Shown: piece by piece, positions 1-10,529 of the stretch
Layout of the letters: each line of letters starts with the position of its first letter
Numbering within the stretch: position 1 is the stretch's first letter
DNA from: Macrotis lagotis
Lineage: Eukaryota > Chordata > Mammalia > Peramelemorphia > Peramelidae
Assembly (NCBI RefSeq): GCF_037893015.1
Contig: NC_133658.1
Span: forward strand, 61,423,636 to 61,487,635
Length of the DNA stretch: 64,000 bases
Direction: 5' to 3'
Program-made: the position numbers and the translations under genes
Notes under the pieces: model-generated
Database searches by the model: none
What the model was told of the DNA's origin: nothing
What the model saw: the letters and a program-made list of their open reading frames with translations, nothing else

Positions 1-760
1 TCTTTAAACCTCTCTGAGCCTCAGTTTCCTCATCAGTATGAAGAGATGTAGTTTTAGTGAAGTCAATCAAATCATTCACCACACTTGTAGCTGCCACCGA
101 AGTTCTTTCCTGATACTTTCACCAGCAGAGGATACATCTTAATTCAGTCAACAGATGGGAACCAGGAGGAAGGAGATAAGAATGCCTCAACCTTTGCCTT
201 GATACCCTCACGGTTATCAGAGGAAGACTCTGTGAACTTCAGAAGACCAGAGATTTGGACTTTTCATTGAAATCCTAGCAGCATTCCTCAGATGGCAGCA
301 GCTGGCAGCAGTTTTGGCATTAGATGCTGAGGATGAACTGGACAGTTTCAGTCCTCTATGAGAAGAACAACGGAAAAACCTATGCTATCCTTATAAGGAT
401 CTCCAGTTAGAAGTTTTCTAGATGTTTTGTCCTCCTTTTGCCTTTTCAACTTGAGCCCACTTTCTCTTGAACCTAAGAGTGTTTATAGACTTTTTGAGAG
501 CTTATTTTGTGCCAACTGTTATTATACCTCCTTGGTAAAGACATGTTTTAAAAGCAAAGCCTGACTGCTTCATTGATAACTGACTGATAATCATGAAGTG
601 GAGCATACCAGTCCCTGTAAGGGATTGTTCCTAAAATCCGAGGGGATGTGTAACCAGCTATTCTCTGTCATAGGCCAATGCAAAAGTAGGTCATTAGCAC
701 ACACTACAAGTAAAATGGCTACAAGTAAAAAGACTATGTGCTTCCTCTGGGCTTTTTAGC
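1..760. other. No gene seen; MIR-like tail at the left edge
   Basis: The first 40 bases (CTGAGCCTCAGTTTCCTCAT) resemble the 3' part of an antisense or SINE tail. The rest shows no ORF or repeat I recognise. Confidence 0.4.
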
Positions 761-1822
761 ATGATGCTATCAAGCACCTTCACTGAGAAAAAAGTCAGCT
801 TCTGCACTGATGGTAAAATCAGTGTAGCCTTGAAAAGGCTACAAGTCAAGACTAAAGTAGAGACAGTTGGGGTGCATGATCTCCTGTTTGCAGATGATAG
901 TATACTCATTGCAGCCTTTGAAGCTGAGATGCAAAAAAGTATGAATTGATTCAATGCTGCTTGTGTTAACTTTGGCCTAACAACACTAAGAAAACATAGG
1001 TGCTCATCAGTTACAGTAAATGCAGAAATTTGAATACTGTGGCTAAGTTCCCTTACTTTGTTAGTGTACTTTCCAGAGTGATACACATGAATAATGAGGT
1101 TAACACACTCATTACTAGAGCTAACTCAGTGTTTGGGAGATTCCAAATGAAAGTGTGGGAGAGAAGTGTTAGATTGACTCCCACATTGGTCTACAGAGGC
1201 CTTGTGATGACCTCCTTACTCTATGCCTTTGAAACCTGAACAATCTACCAGTGCCAGGCTAGGAAACTGAATCTCTTGCATCTGAATTATCTTAGGAAGA
1301 TTTTAAAGGTCACCTGGAAGGATGAGATGCCAGGTCCTTTCTAAAACTAAATTGCCAAATTTCCAAACTCTGCTACAGAGTACAACTCCAATGAGTTGAT
1401 CACATTGCTCAAATGATAAATGTACCCTTATCCAAAAGACCATTTTATGGAGAACTCACACTGGCAAATGTTCACTGGGGGTAAGGGGCTGTCAGAAAAA
1501 GTGATACAAGGACATTTTCAAGATCTACTCAAGAACTTTGGAATTGATTGTGCAACATGGGAGACATTGGCACAGGACCACCCAGCATGGCATGCCCTCA
1601 TCAGAGCAAAGCAGAATTGGAGTAGCCAAAACGAAATGTGAGATACACAAGTTTATGCACAAGAGAATCTACCCCAAGTGTTCATATATGTTGTTCACTC
1701 CCAACCCGTGGTAGAGTATTCTTCTGAGCTCTTGTTGGTCCAAACTGATCAGCTACAGTCAGACACACTGCAAGACTCTAGCATAGTAATGTCATCTTGG
1801 TCTTCTGAGAATGGACAACTGT
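761..1822 (+). mobile_element. Decayed non-LTR retrotransposon, reverse transcriptase C-terminal part
   Basis: Broken frames read the catalytic box LLFADDS (881-901), then a NNEVNTLITRANSVFGRFQ segment, LLYAFET, a LNLLHLNYLRKILK stretch and a tail with GIDCATWETLAQDHPAWHAL. This order is the thumb and C-terminal region of a non-LTR element widespread in vertebrates. Several stops and frameshifts occur. The 3' end near 1786-1822 (TGTCATCTTGGTCTTCTGAG, then GGACAA) resembles the tail of the long SINE family in this window. The clade (RTE-like or other) is not resolved. Confidence 0.75.
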
Positions 1823-2924
1823 AGAGGGCCAGCCCCAGGGAGTGATAATCACATATCCTTGGTGATCTTCATCAAAGATATGTATGGATTATTGCTCAAT
1901 GTATGGATCCATTGGCTCACCAGCGAACCCTGACCTAGGATAATCTGTGGTTCAGAGGTGGTTATAAAAGGTTTCTTTGCAGATTTCTAAGAACAAATGT
2001 TGTAAATTTACCCAGGAAATTATAAAACTGGGTCTCCTTTAACCGGTCATTCCTGAGATAAGCTTTTGCTATAAAAAGTCTGAGTTTCCAAAAACAAAGT
2101 TGGTAGATTTTCACTTCCCAAATTTTTGTGTTTGGGTATGTTTTTCTACCCAACCTGATTCTCAGATTCATGTCCAGACCCACACCATAGCTATTGCAGG
2201 CGATAGACCAACTATAAGTAAAACCAACTATAAGTAAAACAGGCCATCTCTAGAGTTCCTTCTAACTCTAAATTTATAATTCTAGAATTCAGATATTCCA
2301 ATCTGTAGCTCAATGCTCTTTTTTTTAATGATCTTTCCATTAAACTCATGAATCCTTATTGTTTTCCAAGTATTTTCTAAACTGGTCTTTTTTCTGACCT
2401 GTCTAGAACCTTCAAGATCAGCAAGACTCATCTTTTCCACTGCTCCTTGATTCATCCTACCCTCAGTCCCAGGGTGGAAAAAGATGTGGATTGGTTTTTC
2501 AGGGTTTGCAAACATCGGACACATCAGAAGGAGTGACAAAGTTTGGGGTGGATGGGGGAACTGGGAGGAAGGAACTCTCCTTTGTTGTTGAAGCTCTCTC
2601 CCTTGATGCTCTTTATTGATATCCTTACACTCACTGTTCTCTATTGCCATCTATTGCTTACTACATCATTTTTCACCTTTGGATATCATGTCCTTCAAAT
2701 CTTTTCTAAACTGTTAAAAGCTAGAAAGAACCTTAAAACAGACACCAAATATGAGAGCTTGACTAGACTGTAGAACATTATAGTTGGAAAGGATCTCAGA
2801 ATAGAGAATATTAAATCGGGGGGGGGGGGTCTTTAGAACATAAGGACAGAATGTTAAAACCAGAATAAACTCTGGAAAAAGAACATCTTTAACTGAAAAG
2901 TTCAACTGAAGCCAAGGAAGATCA
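1823..2924. other. No gene seen
   Basis: Short frames only. An LTR-like stretch is possible at about 1830-2190, but I cannot assign it. There is a poly(G) run at about 2819-2830. Confidence 0.35.
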
Positions 2925-2938
2925 AAAATCACACAGCT

Positions 2939-3090
2939 GGGCGTCTAGTTGGCGCAGTGGATAGAGCACGGGCCTTGGAGTCAGGAGTGCCTGGGTTCAA
3001 ATCTGACCCCAGACACTTAATAATTACCTAGCCGTGTGGCCTTAGGCAAGCCACTTAACCCCATTGCCTTGAAAAATCTAAAAAAAAAAG
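2939..3090 (+). mobile_element. Marsupial tRNA-derived SINE
   Basis: Full-length copy ending in A-rich tail, with 14-bp duplication AAAATCACACAGCT at 2925-2938 and 3091-3104. B-box-like GGTTCAAAT at about 2994. Confidence 0.95.
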
Positions 3091-3205
3091 AAAATCACAC
3101 AGCTAAATGGCAGAGCTAAACTAGATATTAGGTCAGGATCTGATGCAATCCAGCCTACTCTCAACCCTATCCTTTTCATTGAATAAAAGGAATTAGAAAA
3201 TCTGG

Positions 3206-3364
3206 GGGGTGGCTAGGTGGCACAGTAGATAGAGCACCAGCCCTGGAGTCAGAAGTACCTGAGTTCAAATCTGACCAAAACACACTTAATAATTACCTAG
3301 CTGTGTGGCCTTGGGCAAGCCACTTAACCTCATTGCCTTGCAAAAAAAACTTAAAAAAAAAAGC
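3206..3364 (+). mobile_element. Marsupial tRNA-derived SINE
   Basis: Full-length copy of the same family, flanked by AAAATCTGG at 3197-3205 and 3365-3373. Confidence 0.93.
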
Positions 3365-3373
3365 AAAATCTGG

Positions 3374-4734
3374 CCAGTGTTAGCAGTGAAGTCCTCTAGA
3401 ATGACATGCCCATGTCATAGTCTGTATCCAGTTTTTGTTCCACACTCTGTTCCCAAATTGCCTAACTGATTCTTCCAACACCCTCTCTGAGTCAGAGAAC
3501 AAAAAGTCCAAGAACGTGGGGAGTCCTTGGACAAAGCACATCACAATCCCAGAAGACTGGTTCCTGAGGCACAGAATTGAAATTGAGGGCAAGAATCATC
3601 CCCATAACATTGACTCTTCTTGGCTTAAATATCAAGATCATATTTATGACATAGAACTTTCAGTTCAGTGACATCCCAGCCCCTCTAGAGTTTGTAATGG
3701 GATTTCAAACGTAGTCCATGTGAATTTTTGTTCCCTTTCCCTTCCTTCTTCTGGAAACTTCTGATCATTTATGTCTCTTAACACCCATGTCCCTAATGTT
3801 CATTTCCTACAATTGTAAGATTTAAGAACTCTGATAACTTTCATCAATAAACAATCCATAAGGATTCTATAGATCACTGTGACTCAGTAATAGCCTTTCT
3901 TTCTTTCTGACTTTAGACAATTAGGTCCAAGGACTTCAAACACCAGATTCTTTGTCTAATATTGTATTGGACCAGAAAAATAACCTCAAGTCAGAACCCA
4001 TTCAAAAACCATAACAAAGAATCCCACACTGATGAGAATACTTTTAGTAAACTAATCAGAGAGGATACATGAACTCAAAGCAAAATACACCTAAACAGCT
4101 CAGCAAATTAAGGGATAAGAAAAGATTTCCTAGGAATCTACCCTCCCTTGAGTTACTGAACTACTAGTAGAAGTAGCTCAAATAAAGAGCACTCAGGAGC
4201 AGAAAACACTCATAGGGGCACACATATAGGGATGTGCACAGAGTAAGGAATATCCTATCTGGGCTAACTCATAATTCTGCTGGCAGAAGTACCAATAGCT
4301 TTAGGGATGTCATTGGGCTGCTTTCTGCTGCCATCTGTTGGGCATCAAAATCTCCACTCTTCTGGACTCTGGCAGCTGGGTTTTGTATCATGGAGAGTCT
4401 TCATCTATTCGGCTTCATTACTAACTTGGCTCCCCTCCATTACATCATCTGGGATGCAGCTGCTGATAAACTCCTCCCTTGCTAGGAAGGAATAATAGCC
4501 CCAGGAACTAACAGGAAAAACATTAACAAATGTCTTGAGGCTAGGCTTGTTGTTCATTTGACTGAATCTATACTTTTTGATTTCCTTTTACTGGGAGGCT
4601 AAATAATGCCAGGTATTTACTGATCCAGCAAAAATAGCTCCTTTCCCCGCCCCCATCCACCACCAGCACTCCTAGCAGCCCTCTTAATGACTGACTCTGA
4701 TTGCCTCAAGCTAAATCTATGTCATTGTATGGAC
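3374..4734. other. No gene seen
   Basis: Non-repetitive-looking DNA with short frames only. The open frames at 3435-3671 and 4234-4495 have no recognisable family and no splice or codon evidence. Confidence 0.4.
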
Positions 4735-5435
4735 CTTTTTGCTTTATTTTTTATTTTCAATAATTTCAATTTCATTAAGAACATCAAAAAAGAAAGCAAA
4801 ACACACAAAGATGATTATGATACCAATTTCCATTTTACAGTTTGTTTTTAATATATGATAATTCCATATTTAATTTTCAAAAACTATCCTACTTCTCTTT
4901 CCTTCTGATCTTTATTCTCTTCTATACATTAAAAGATAGCTGGGGGTTTTTTTGGCATTAATATTGTTAAACCTTCCATCCCAATCTCTCCCATAACATT
5001 AAAAAAAATCCTTGTAAAAAATAAGCATAGTTAAGCACAAAGAATATACAGAAAGATATGGCTCTTTTTGTATCATGAGTCCATCCACTCTCAGGAGACA
5101 GATAACAAGCATCCTGGGTTCTTTGAAGATAGTAATTGCAAGATCAGAGTTCCTACTTCCAGAGCTATTTTTCTTTATAATGTTGCTGTTCTTATATAAA
5201 AGTATTCACCTGGTTCTGCTCACTTCACTTTGTATCAGTTCATACAAGTCTTCCCAGATTTCATAATATATCCTAAGGTTTGAGAGTACCTTTCATACAT
5301 AAAATTTATCACATTCTCCTCTAAGCTATTAATTTTCCTTCTAATTCTCTCCTCAAAAGTTTTTTATTTTATTGCCTTCCCTTTCTTAGGTGTGGACATT
5401 TACTTCCTTATGTTCTATTCTCTGATGTTCCCTGG
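4735..5435 (-). mobile_element. L1 3' end, antisense
   Basis: Antisense of the marsupial L1 tail, recognised by CACCTGGTTCTGCTCACTTC followed by ATCAGTTCATACAAGTCTT. Same block as the minus-strand copy at 18120-18835. Confidence 0.7.
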
Positions 5436-5445
5436 GGCATTTAAG

Positions 5446-5586
5446 TTTTTGCAATGCAAATGGGGTTAAGTGGCTTGCCCAAGACCACACAGCTAGGTAA
5501 TTATTAAGTGTCTGAGACAGGATTTGAACCCAGGTACTCCTGACTCCAAGGCTGGTGCTTTATCCACTACACCACCTAGCAACCCC
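5446..5586 (-). mobile_element. Marsupial tRNA-derived SINE, antisense
   Basis: Antisense copy from TTTTTGCAATGCAAATGGGG to CCACCTAGCAACCCC. Confidence 0.9.
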
Positions 5587-5601
5587 ATAATTATCTAGTT
5601 T

Positions 5602-5762
5602 ATTTTTTTTAGGTTTTTTTTTTGTTTTTTGGCAAGGCAATGGGGTTAAGTGGCTTGCCCATGGCCACACAGCTAGGTAATTAGTAAGTGTCTGAGGCTG
5701 GCTTTGAACTCAGGTCCTCCTGACTCCAGGGCCTGTGCTCTATACACTATGCCACCTAGCTG
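5602..5762 (-). mobile_element. Marsupial tRNA-derived SINE, antisense
   Basis: Second antisense copy. Its head abuts the next SINE head to head. Confidence 0.9.
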
Positions 5763-5900
5763 GACAGCTAAGTAATGAGGTAGATAGAGCCCTGACCCTA
5801 GAATCAGGAAGATCTGAATTCAAATCCAGCCTCAGATATTTGGTACTTATTATCTATGTGATCTTGGGCAAGGCATTTAATAACTCCATTGACTCACCAA
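5763..5900 (+). mobile_element. Diverged tRNA-derived SINE
   Basis: Sense copy, clearly more decayed than its neighbours: GACAGCTAAGTAATGAGG head and the TTCAAATCCAGCCTCAGA body are recognisable. Confidence 0.8.
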
Positions 5901-5924
5901 AGTATATATATATTTCTTTTTCTA

Positions 5925-6076
5925 GTTTTTTTAATTTTTATTTATGGCAATGGGGTTAAATGACTTGCCCAAGGTCACACAGCTAGGCAATTAAGTGTCA
6001 GGGGTCAGATTTGAACTCTTAAGTTCTCCTGAATCCAGAACTGGTGCTCTATCCATTACACCACCTAGCTGCCCCT
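5925..6076 (-). mobile_element. Marsupial tRNA-derived SINE, antisense
   Basis: Antisense copy ending CCACCTAGCTGCCCC. TCTAG flanks both sides. Confidence 0.88.
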
Positions 6077-6078
6077 CT

Positions 6079-6186
6079 AGTGTTTTTTAAAATCAGGAAC
6101 AGGTCTTGTTTTCTCAAAAACTTTTTTTCCACATCTATTGAAATAATCATAGGATTTGGGGGGGGTTGTTATTAATGTCTATATGG
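6079..6186 (-). mobile_element. L1 ORF2 remnant, antisense (host of nest, part 1)
   Basis: Antisense ORF2 sequence (CTATTGAAATAATCATAGG). It resumes at 9374 after an inserted element; the duplication AATGTCTATATGG / AATATCTATATGG marks the join. Confidence 0.75.
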
Positions 6187-6912
6187 GGGCGGAGCCAAGA
6201 TGGCGACATGAAGGGATCGAGTCTTAGGAGCTCTCTGATAAAACTCATAAACTAAGGACTCTAATTAAACTTTCCAGAGACAGAACCCACAAAGGGACCC
6301 AGTGAGGCAGTGCTCCTACTCAAGGTAACCTGGAAAAGGGCAGAAAGGCTCTGCTCCCCAGGGTCTGAGGGGGGGCCCACCAGAGGGGTGGCCCACCAGA
6401 GCGAAAGAACTTCAGCCTCCCAGAGGCAGCCCCAGGGCGCTGGGAGCCGCAGCTGACAGCAGCCAGGGAGTCTCCTGAGCTGCACCCCAGGGGAGCACCA
6501 GGCATAAAGTGGGGGAACAGCGGGGGACCTCTGCCAGAGTGAGCACTTGGAGCCCAGCCCTCAGGGCACACAGGGAGCAGCTTGGTCTTTCAGCAGCCTA
6601 GACCAGGAAACAGAAGCAGGTGGAGCAGGTAAACAGGAGCCCCCAGGGCATGAGCCCTTTGAGCTGAGGGAGGGGAGTGAAGAGAGACTGCAGAGCTCTG
6701 TCCTCTGCCCCTGGAACAAGACTCTGGGGCTCTGACCACATTCAGATCCTGATAGCAGTCTAGGCCCCCCCATACAACAGCAGGGCCCCCCCACCTCGGC
6801 CCCGTGGCAGAGCAGGGCGCTTATGGTCATTCACAGACCAGGAGGGAGGACAGAGCCTCACACACTGAGACCCTTGTGGGAATGTCCCAAAAGCTCAGGC
6901 TTAGCTAGGAAA

Positions 6913-8051
6913 ATGAACAAGCAAAGAAATAAGAGGAAGACCATTGAGAAATATTTTGCAAATGAGCCCAAGAAGGATCAAAAGACTCAGTCTGAAGATG
7001 AGGAAGCACAAGCTTCTGCATCTAAAGACTCCAAGAAAAACAGAAATTGGGCTCAGGCTATGACAGAGCTCAAAAAAGACTTTGAAAATCAAATGAGGGA
7101 ATTGGAAGAAAAACTGGGAAAAGAAAGGAGAGAGATGCAGGAAAAACATGAAAATGAAGTCAGCAGCTTAGTCAAGGAAATCCAAAAAAATGCTGAAGAA
7201 AATAGCATGCTAAAAAACAGCTTAGGTCAAATGGACAAAACAGTTCAAAAAGTTATTGAGGAGAAGAATGCTTTAAAAAGCAAAATTGGCCAGATGGAAA
7301 AAGAGATAAGAAAACTCTGAGGAGAACAAATCCTTCAGACAAAGAATAGAATTCAGGGAGATTGATGAATTTACCAGAAATCAGGAATCAATACTACAAA
7401 ACAAAAAAAAAAATGAAAAATTAGAAGAAAATGTGAAATATCTCATTGAAAAAAACAACTGATATGGAAAACAGACTTAGGAAAGATAATTTGAAAATTA
7501 TTGGAATACCTGAAAGTCATGATCAGGAAAAGAGCCTTGACATCATTTTCAAAGAATTACTACAGGAAAATTGCCCTAATATTCTAGAAGCAGAGGGCAA
7601 AATAGAAATGGAGTGAATCCACCGATCCCCCCGAGAAAGAGATCCCAAAAAACCAACCCCCAGGAATATTATAGCCAAGTTTCAGAACTCCCAAGTCAAA
7701 GAGAAAATATTACAAGCAGCCAGAAGGACACAGTTCAAATATCGTGGAGCTGCAGTCAGGATCACACAGGACTTAGCAGCAGCTACATTGGAAGCTCGTA
7801 GGGCTTGGAATACAATATACCAGAAGGCAAAAGAGCTTAGAATGCAGCCAAGAATAAACTACCCAGCAAGGCTGAATGTCCTCTTGCAGGGAAAAAGATG
7901 GACTTTCAATGAACCAGGGGAATTTCAAAGCTTCCTTTTGGAATGGCCAGAGCTGAACAGAAGGTTTGATCTTCAGACTCAGGAGAAGCATGGAGATTGG
8001 AGGAGAGGGAGGAAATATGAGGGACTTAATGAGGATGAACTGCATGTATAG
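6913..8051 (+). pseudogene. L1 ORF1 protein (ORF1p), broken
   Basis: RNA-binding chaperone of L1. The first 136 codons (6913-7320) are open: a basic N-terminus (MNKQRNKRKTIEKYF) and then a long heptad-rich coiled coil. A stop at 7318-7320 and frame changes near 7440-7460 and 7615 break it. Later frames still read the RRM (NLKIIGIPES, then an IIAKF region) and the C-terminal domain (LEARRAWNTIYQKAKEL, MQPRINYPARL) to a TAG at 8049-8051. It was once about 370 residues and is now non-functional. Confidence 0.88.
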
Positions 8052-8491
8052 AAAAATGATACTGATAATATTCATATGAACCATCTCAGTTAATAGAGCA
8101 GGTAGAGGGAGCTTTTATAGTTGAAGCACAAGAGAAAGCTGAATTCGAAGATAAAATATAGTATAAAAATGGAGTCAATAGGAAAAAAAGGGAAGTGGAA
8201 TGGGAGAGGGAAAAAGGAGAGGGGGAATAGTCCAAGATATTTCACATAATAAGATTTTTTTTTATTACAATGAGCTATTGCAATGATATGGAAGGGGGGA
8301 GGCAAGGGGAAATGTGGGAACCTTTGCTCTCATCAGAGATGGCTAGGAGAGGAAACAGCAAATATACTCAATGGGGTATAGACAACTGGAGTGAGAAGGA
8401 GGGGGGGGAGCAGGGGGAAGGCGTGGGGAAGGAGGAGGAGAGGATGGGCCATGGGAGGAGAGTGGTCAGATATAACACATTCTCTTTTTTA

Positions 8492-8632
8492 CTTCTTGCA
8501 AGGGGCTGGGATTGGAGGGCTTGCCCAGGACCATAGGGCCTGGTGGATTCTGGGCCTAAGGGGTGGTATGGGGGCTCAGGGCTTCTTGGACCCAGGACCA
8601 GGGATCTGTCTGCTGAGCCACTCAGTGACCCT
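8492..8632 (-). repeat. SINE-derived unit 1 in the L1 3' region
   Basis: GC-rich, diverged antisense tRNA-SINE: TTGCAAGGGGCTGGGATTGG, GGCTTGCCCAGGACC, ending GAGCCACTCAGTGACCC. It parallels the standard antisense SINE order. Confidence 0.65.
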
Positions 8633-8838
8633 ACAGCAGAGTCAGAGTGAAAGGAGAGAGAAAATTAAGTACATGGTAGTGGAGAAATAAGAAAGGAGGG
8701 AGTTGCAATCAGCAATGGCAACATTGGAGAAATATGGAAGCAACTTTTGTGATGGACTTATCATAAAGAATGTGATCCACCCATGACAGAATTGATGGTG
8801 TTAGAACAAAAACTGAAGCACATTTTTTGTTATTATTA

Positions 8839-8982
8839 TTTGGGGGAGGGTGCAGGGCAAGTGGGGCTGGGTGGCCTGCCTGGAGCCACATAGCAGGCTG
8901 ATCCTTGAGTGTCTGGGGCCGGATTTGGACCCAGGTGCTCCTGGCTCAAGGGCCAATGCTCTGTCTGCCACCCAGCCACCCC
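8839..8982 (-). repeat. SINE-derived unit 2 in the L1 3' region
   Basis: Antisense SINE-like: GTGGGGCTGGGTGGCCTGCC, GAGTGTCTGGGGCCGGATTT, ending CACCCAGCCACCCC. Confidence 0.75.
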
Positions 8983-9030
8983 TACTATTATTACTATTTT
9001 ATTTTATTTTGGGTCTTTTTTTTTCTTCTT

Positions 9031-9174
9031 TTTGGTTTTTGCAGGGCAGTGGGGATTGGGTGGCTTGCATGTCACATAGCTGGGTGACTATTGGGTTTAT
9101 GCGACTGGATATGGGCTCGAGTGCTCGTGGCTCCAGGACTGGTGCTTTGTCCATTGCGCCACCTGGCCATACCT
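9031..9174 (-). repeat. SINE-derived unit 3 in the L1 3' region
   Basis: Antisense SINE-like: GGTTTTTGCAGGGCAGTGGG, GGTGGCTTGC, GGACTGGTGCTTTGTCCA, ending GCGCCACCTGGCC. Confidence 0.78.
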
Positions 9175-9373
9175 ACAATTATTACTATTATTTTTTTTTT
9201 ATTTTTTTATTTTAATTTTTTTCTCTCCCCTTTACTTTTTCAACCAAGCAAGTCTATCTATATTCATGGTGGGAGGGGTATTTTGTTTACTTGTAAACAA
9301 GTATATTTTATTAATGTAAAAAAAATTTGTACAAAATGAGAATAAAAAATAAATTAAAAAAATATCTATATGG

Positions 9374-9459
9374 TTTTCCTAATATTGAACCAATTGTGCA
9401 CTCCTGGGATGAATCAAAGTATATGATCTTTGTGATATGTTACTGTGATTTCCTTGCTA
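9374..9459 (-). mobile_element. L1 ORF2 remnant, antisense (host of nest, part 2)
   Basis: Antisense of the ORF2 part that encodes the I-P-G-x-Q-x-x-F-N-I region (TTTTCCTAATATTGAACCA). Continues at 14814 after the ERV. Confidence 0.75.
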
Positions 9460-9464
9460 CTATT

Positions 9465-9605
9465 TGAAAGCTCAAAAGGTGAACCCTTGGTAAAAAGGAA
9501 GATGGCATTATAAATGGAAGCAAATGCAAGTTGTTTATTGGAGGAAGGTATAGTGGGTGGGGCCCAAGTAGACTGCAGCAGTAGGGTCCAGGCCTGGATC
9601 CTACA
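9465..9605 (-). repeat. ERV 3' LTR, internally deleted
   Basis: 141 bp, TGTAGGATCCAGG ... GAGCTTTCA, with TG/CA ends intact. It retains CAATAAACAAC and the last part of the LTR but lacks about 500 bp present in the partner. Confidence 0.75.
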
Positions 9606-9627
9606 TTTCAACTTTTTAGTTTTAATT

Positions 9628-10085
9628 TTATAAGGGGGGATTGGGGTCAGAGGTCAGTTCTTCTGGAGCTAATTCTAGTTGAGTGGGGGTGATGATGTCA
9701 TCAGGTATAACAAGGGATAAAGGGTGGAACTGCTGGCATCCTTGTGCCCAAAGTAGTATCATGGATTTGGCCATCTGAGATGTTGCAGTGTTCTCTGTTT
9801 TTTGTGAACAAAGGATGTAAGGCATCTGAAACAAAGGAGGACCTAAGAAGAGTGCCAACAAGACCATGATTAGTGGGGCTAATAGGGGAAGGAGCCAATG
9901 AGAAGACTGAAACCAACTGGCTAGGTGTCAGCTGATTTTTTTCCTACTAGGTGAGGCTCTGTCAGCCAATTTTTTAGCAGCATCCTGAACCAATCCAGAC
10001 TGATTAACATAGAAACAGCATTCTTTTTCCAGGAACAAACAGAGGCCTCCCTTCTCCAAAGTCAGTAAATCCAGGTCCCATCTAT
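9628..10085 (-). pseudogene. ERV envelope transmembrane subunit remnant
   Basis: The minus strand at about 10080-9960 encodes the region before and including the CX6CC motif (LDLLT-like start, then Cys-x6-Cys-Cys). Downstream, in shifted frames, a hydrophobic membrane-anchor stretch (about 9880-9830) and a short tail end at a stop at 9628. The upstream part is separated by a SINE at 10087-10240. The frames are disrupted, so no protein is expected. Confidence 0.75.
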
Positions 10086-10086
10086 T

Positions 10087-10240
10087 TTTTTTTTAGGTTT
10101 TTGCAAGGCAAATGAGGTTAAGTGGCTTGCCCAAGGTCACACAGCTAGGTAATTATTAAGTGTCTGAGGCAGGATTTGAACTCAGGTACTCCTGACTCCA
10201 GGGCTGGTGTTTTATCCACTGGGCCACCTAGCCATTCCTC
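10087..10240 (-). mobile_element. Marsupial SINE, antisense, inside ERV env
   Basis: Antisense copy ending CCACCTAGCCATTCC. Flanked by imperfect CCCATCTA / CCCATTTA. Confidence 0.9.
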
Positions 10241-10529
10241 CTCCCATTTATTTTGAAAGGTTACAGCAGCTGGGGAATCTGGTTGACCTTGAATCTGTAG
10301 GAGGCTTTTGGCTATTTCATCAAGACTTTACTGAAAGCCTTGTGATAGCTGTTGAGAGTAATACAAAGAATTTTTGATGCCTCCTACCCATGTGCCCAAG
10401 CCAGGAAGGATGCCCCTAGCTATTAAAAAAGGAATGAGAGCAGGAGCTCTTCAGTACCTTGCATGTGTTTCAAGGGTGACAGGAAGGGATTGGTTGTTAG
10501 GAGCTACCTCAATGTGGGGTGAGAGGTAA

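Larger units (their letters stand above)
6187..9360 (+). mobile_element. ORF1-only L1 (HAL1-like), nearly full length
   Basis: Begins GGGGCGGAGCCAAGATGGC, a typical L1 5' end, and ends in an A-rich tail. It is flanked by a 13-bp duplication (6174-6186 and 9361-9373, one mismatch). It contains a 5' leader, one ORF1 and a long 3' region of about 1.3 kb, but no trace of ORF2. That is the layout of half-L1 elements, which must be moved by enzymes of complete L1s. The 3' region carries three SINE-like units (listed separately). A simple internal deletion of a normal L1 is the alternative. Confidence 0.8.

Noticed and set aside
694-1086. 130-codon minus-strand frame
   Set aside because: Shadow of the reverse transcriptase relic on the plus strand.
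7613-8051. Separate small genes on the plus strand
   Set aside because: They are frame-shifted pieces of L1 ORF1.
8850-9339. Several overlapping plus-strand frames
   Set aside because: They run through the SINE-like units of the ORF1-only L1.
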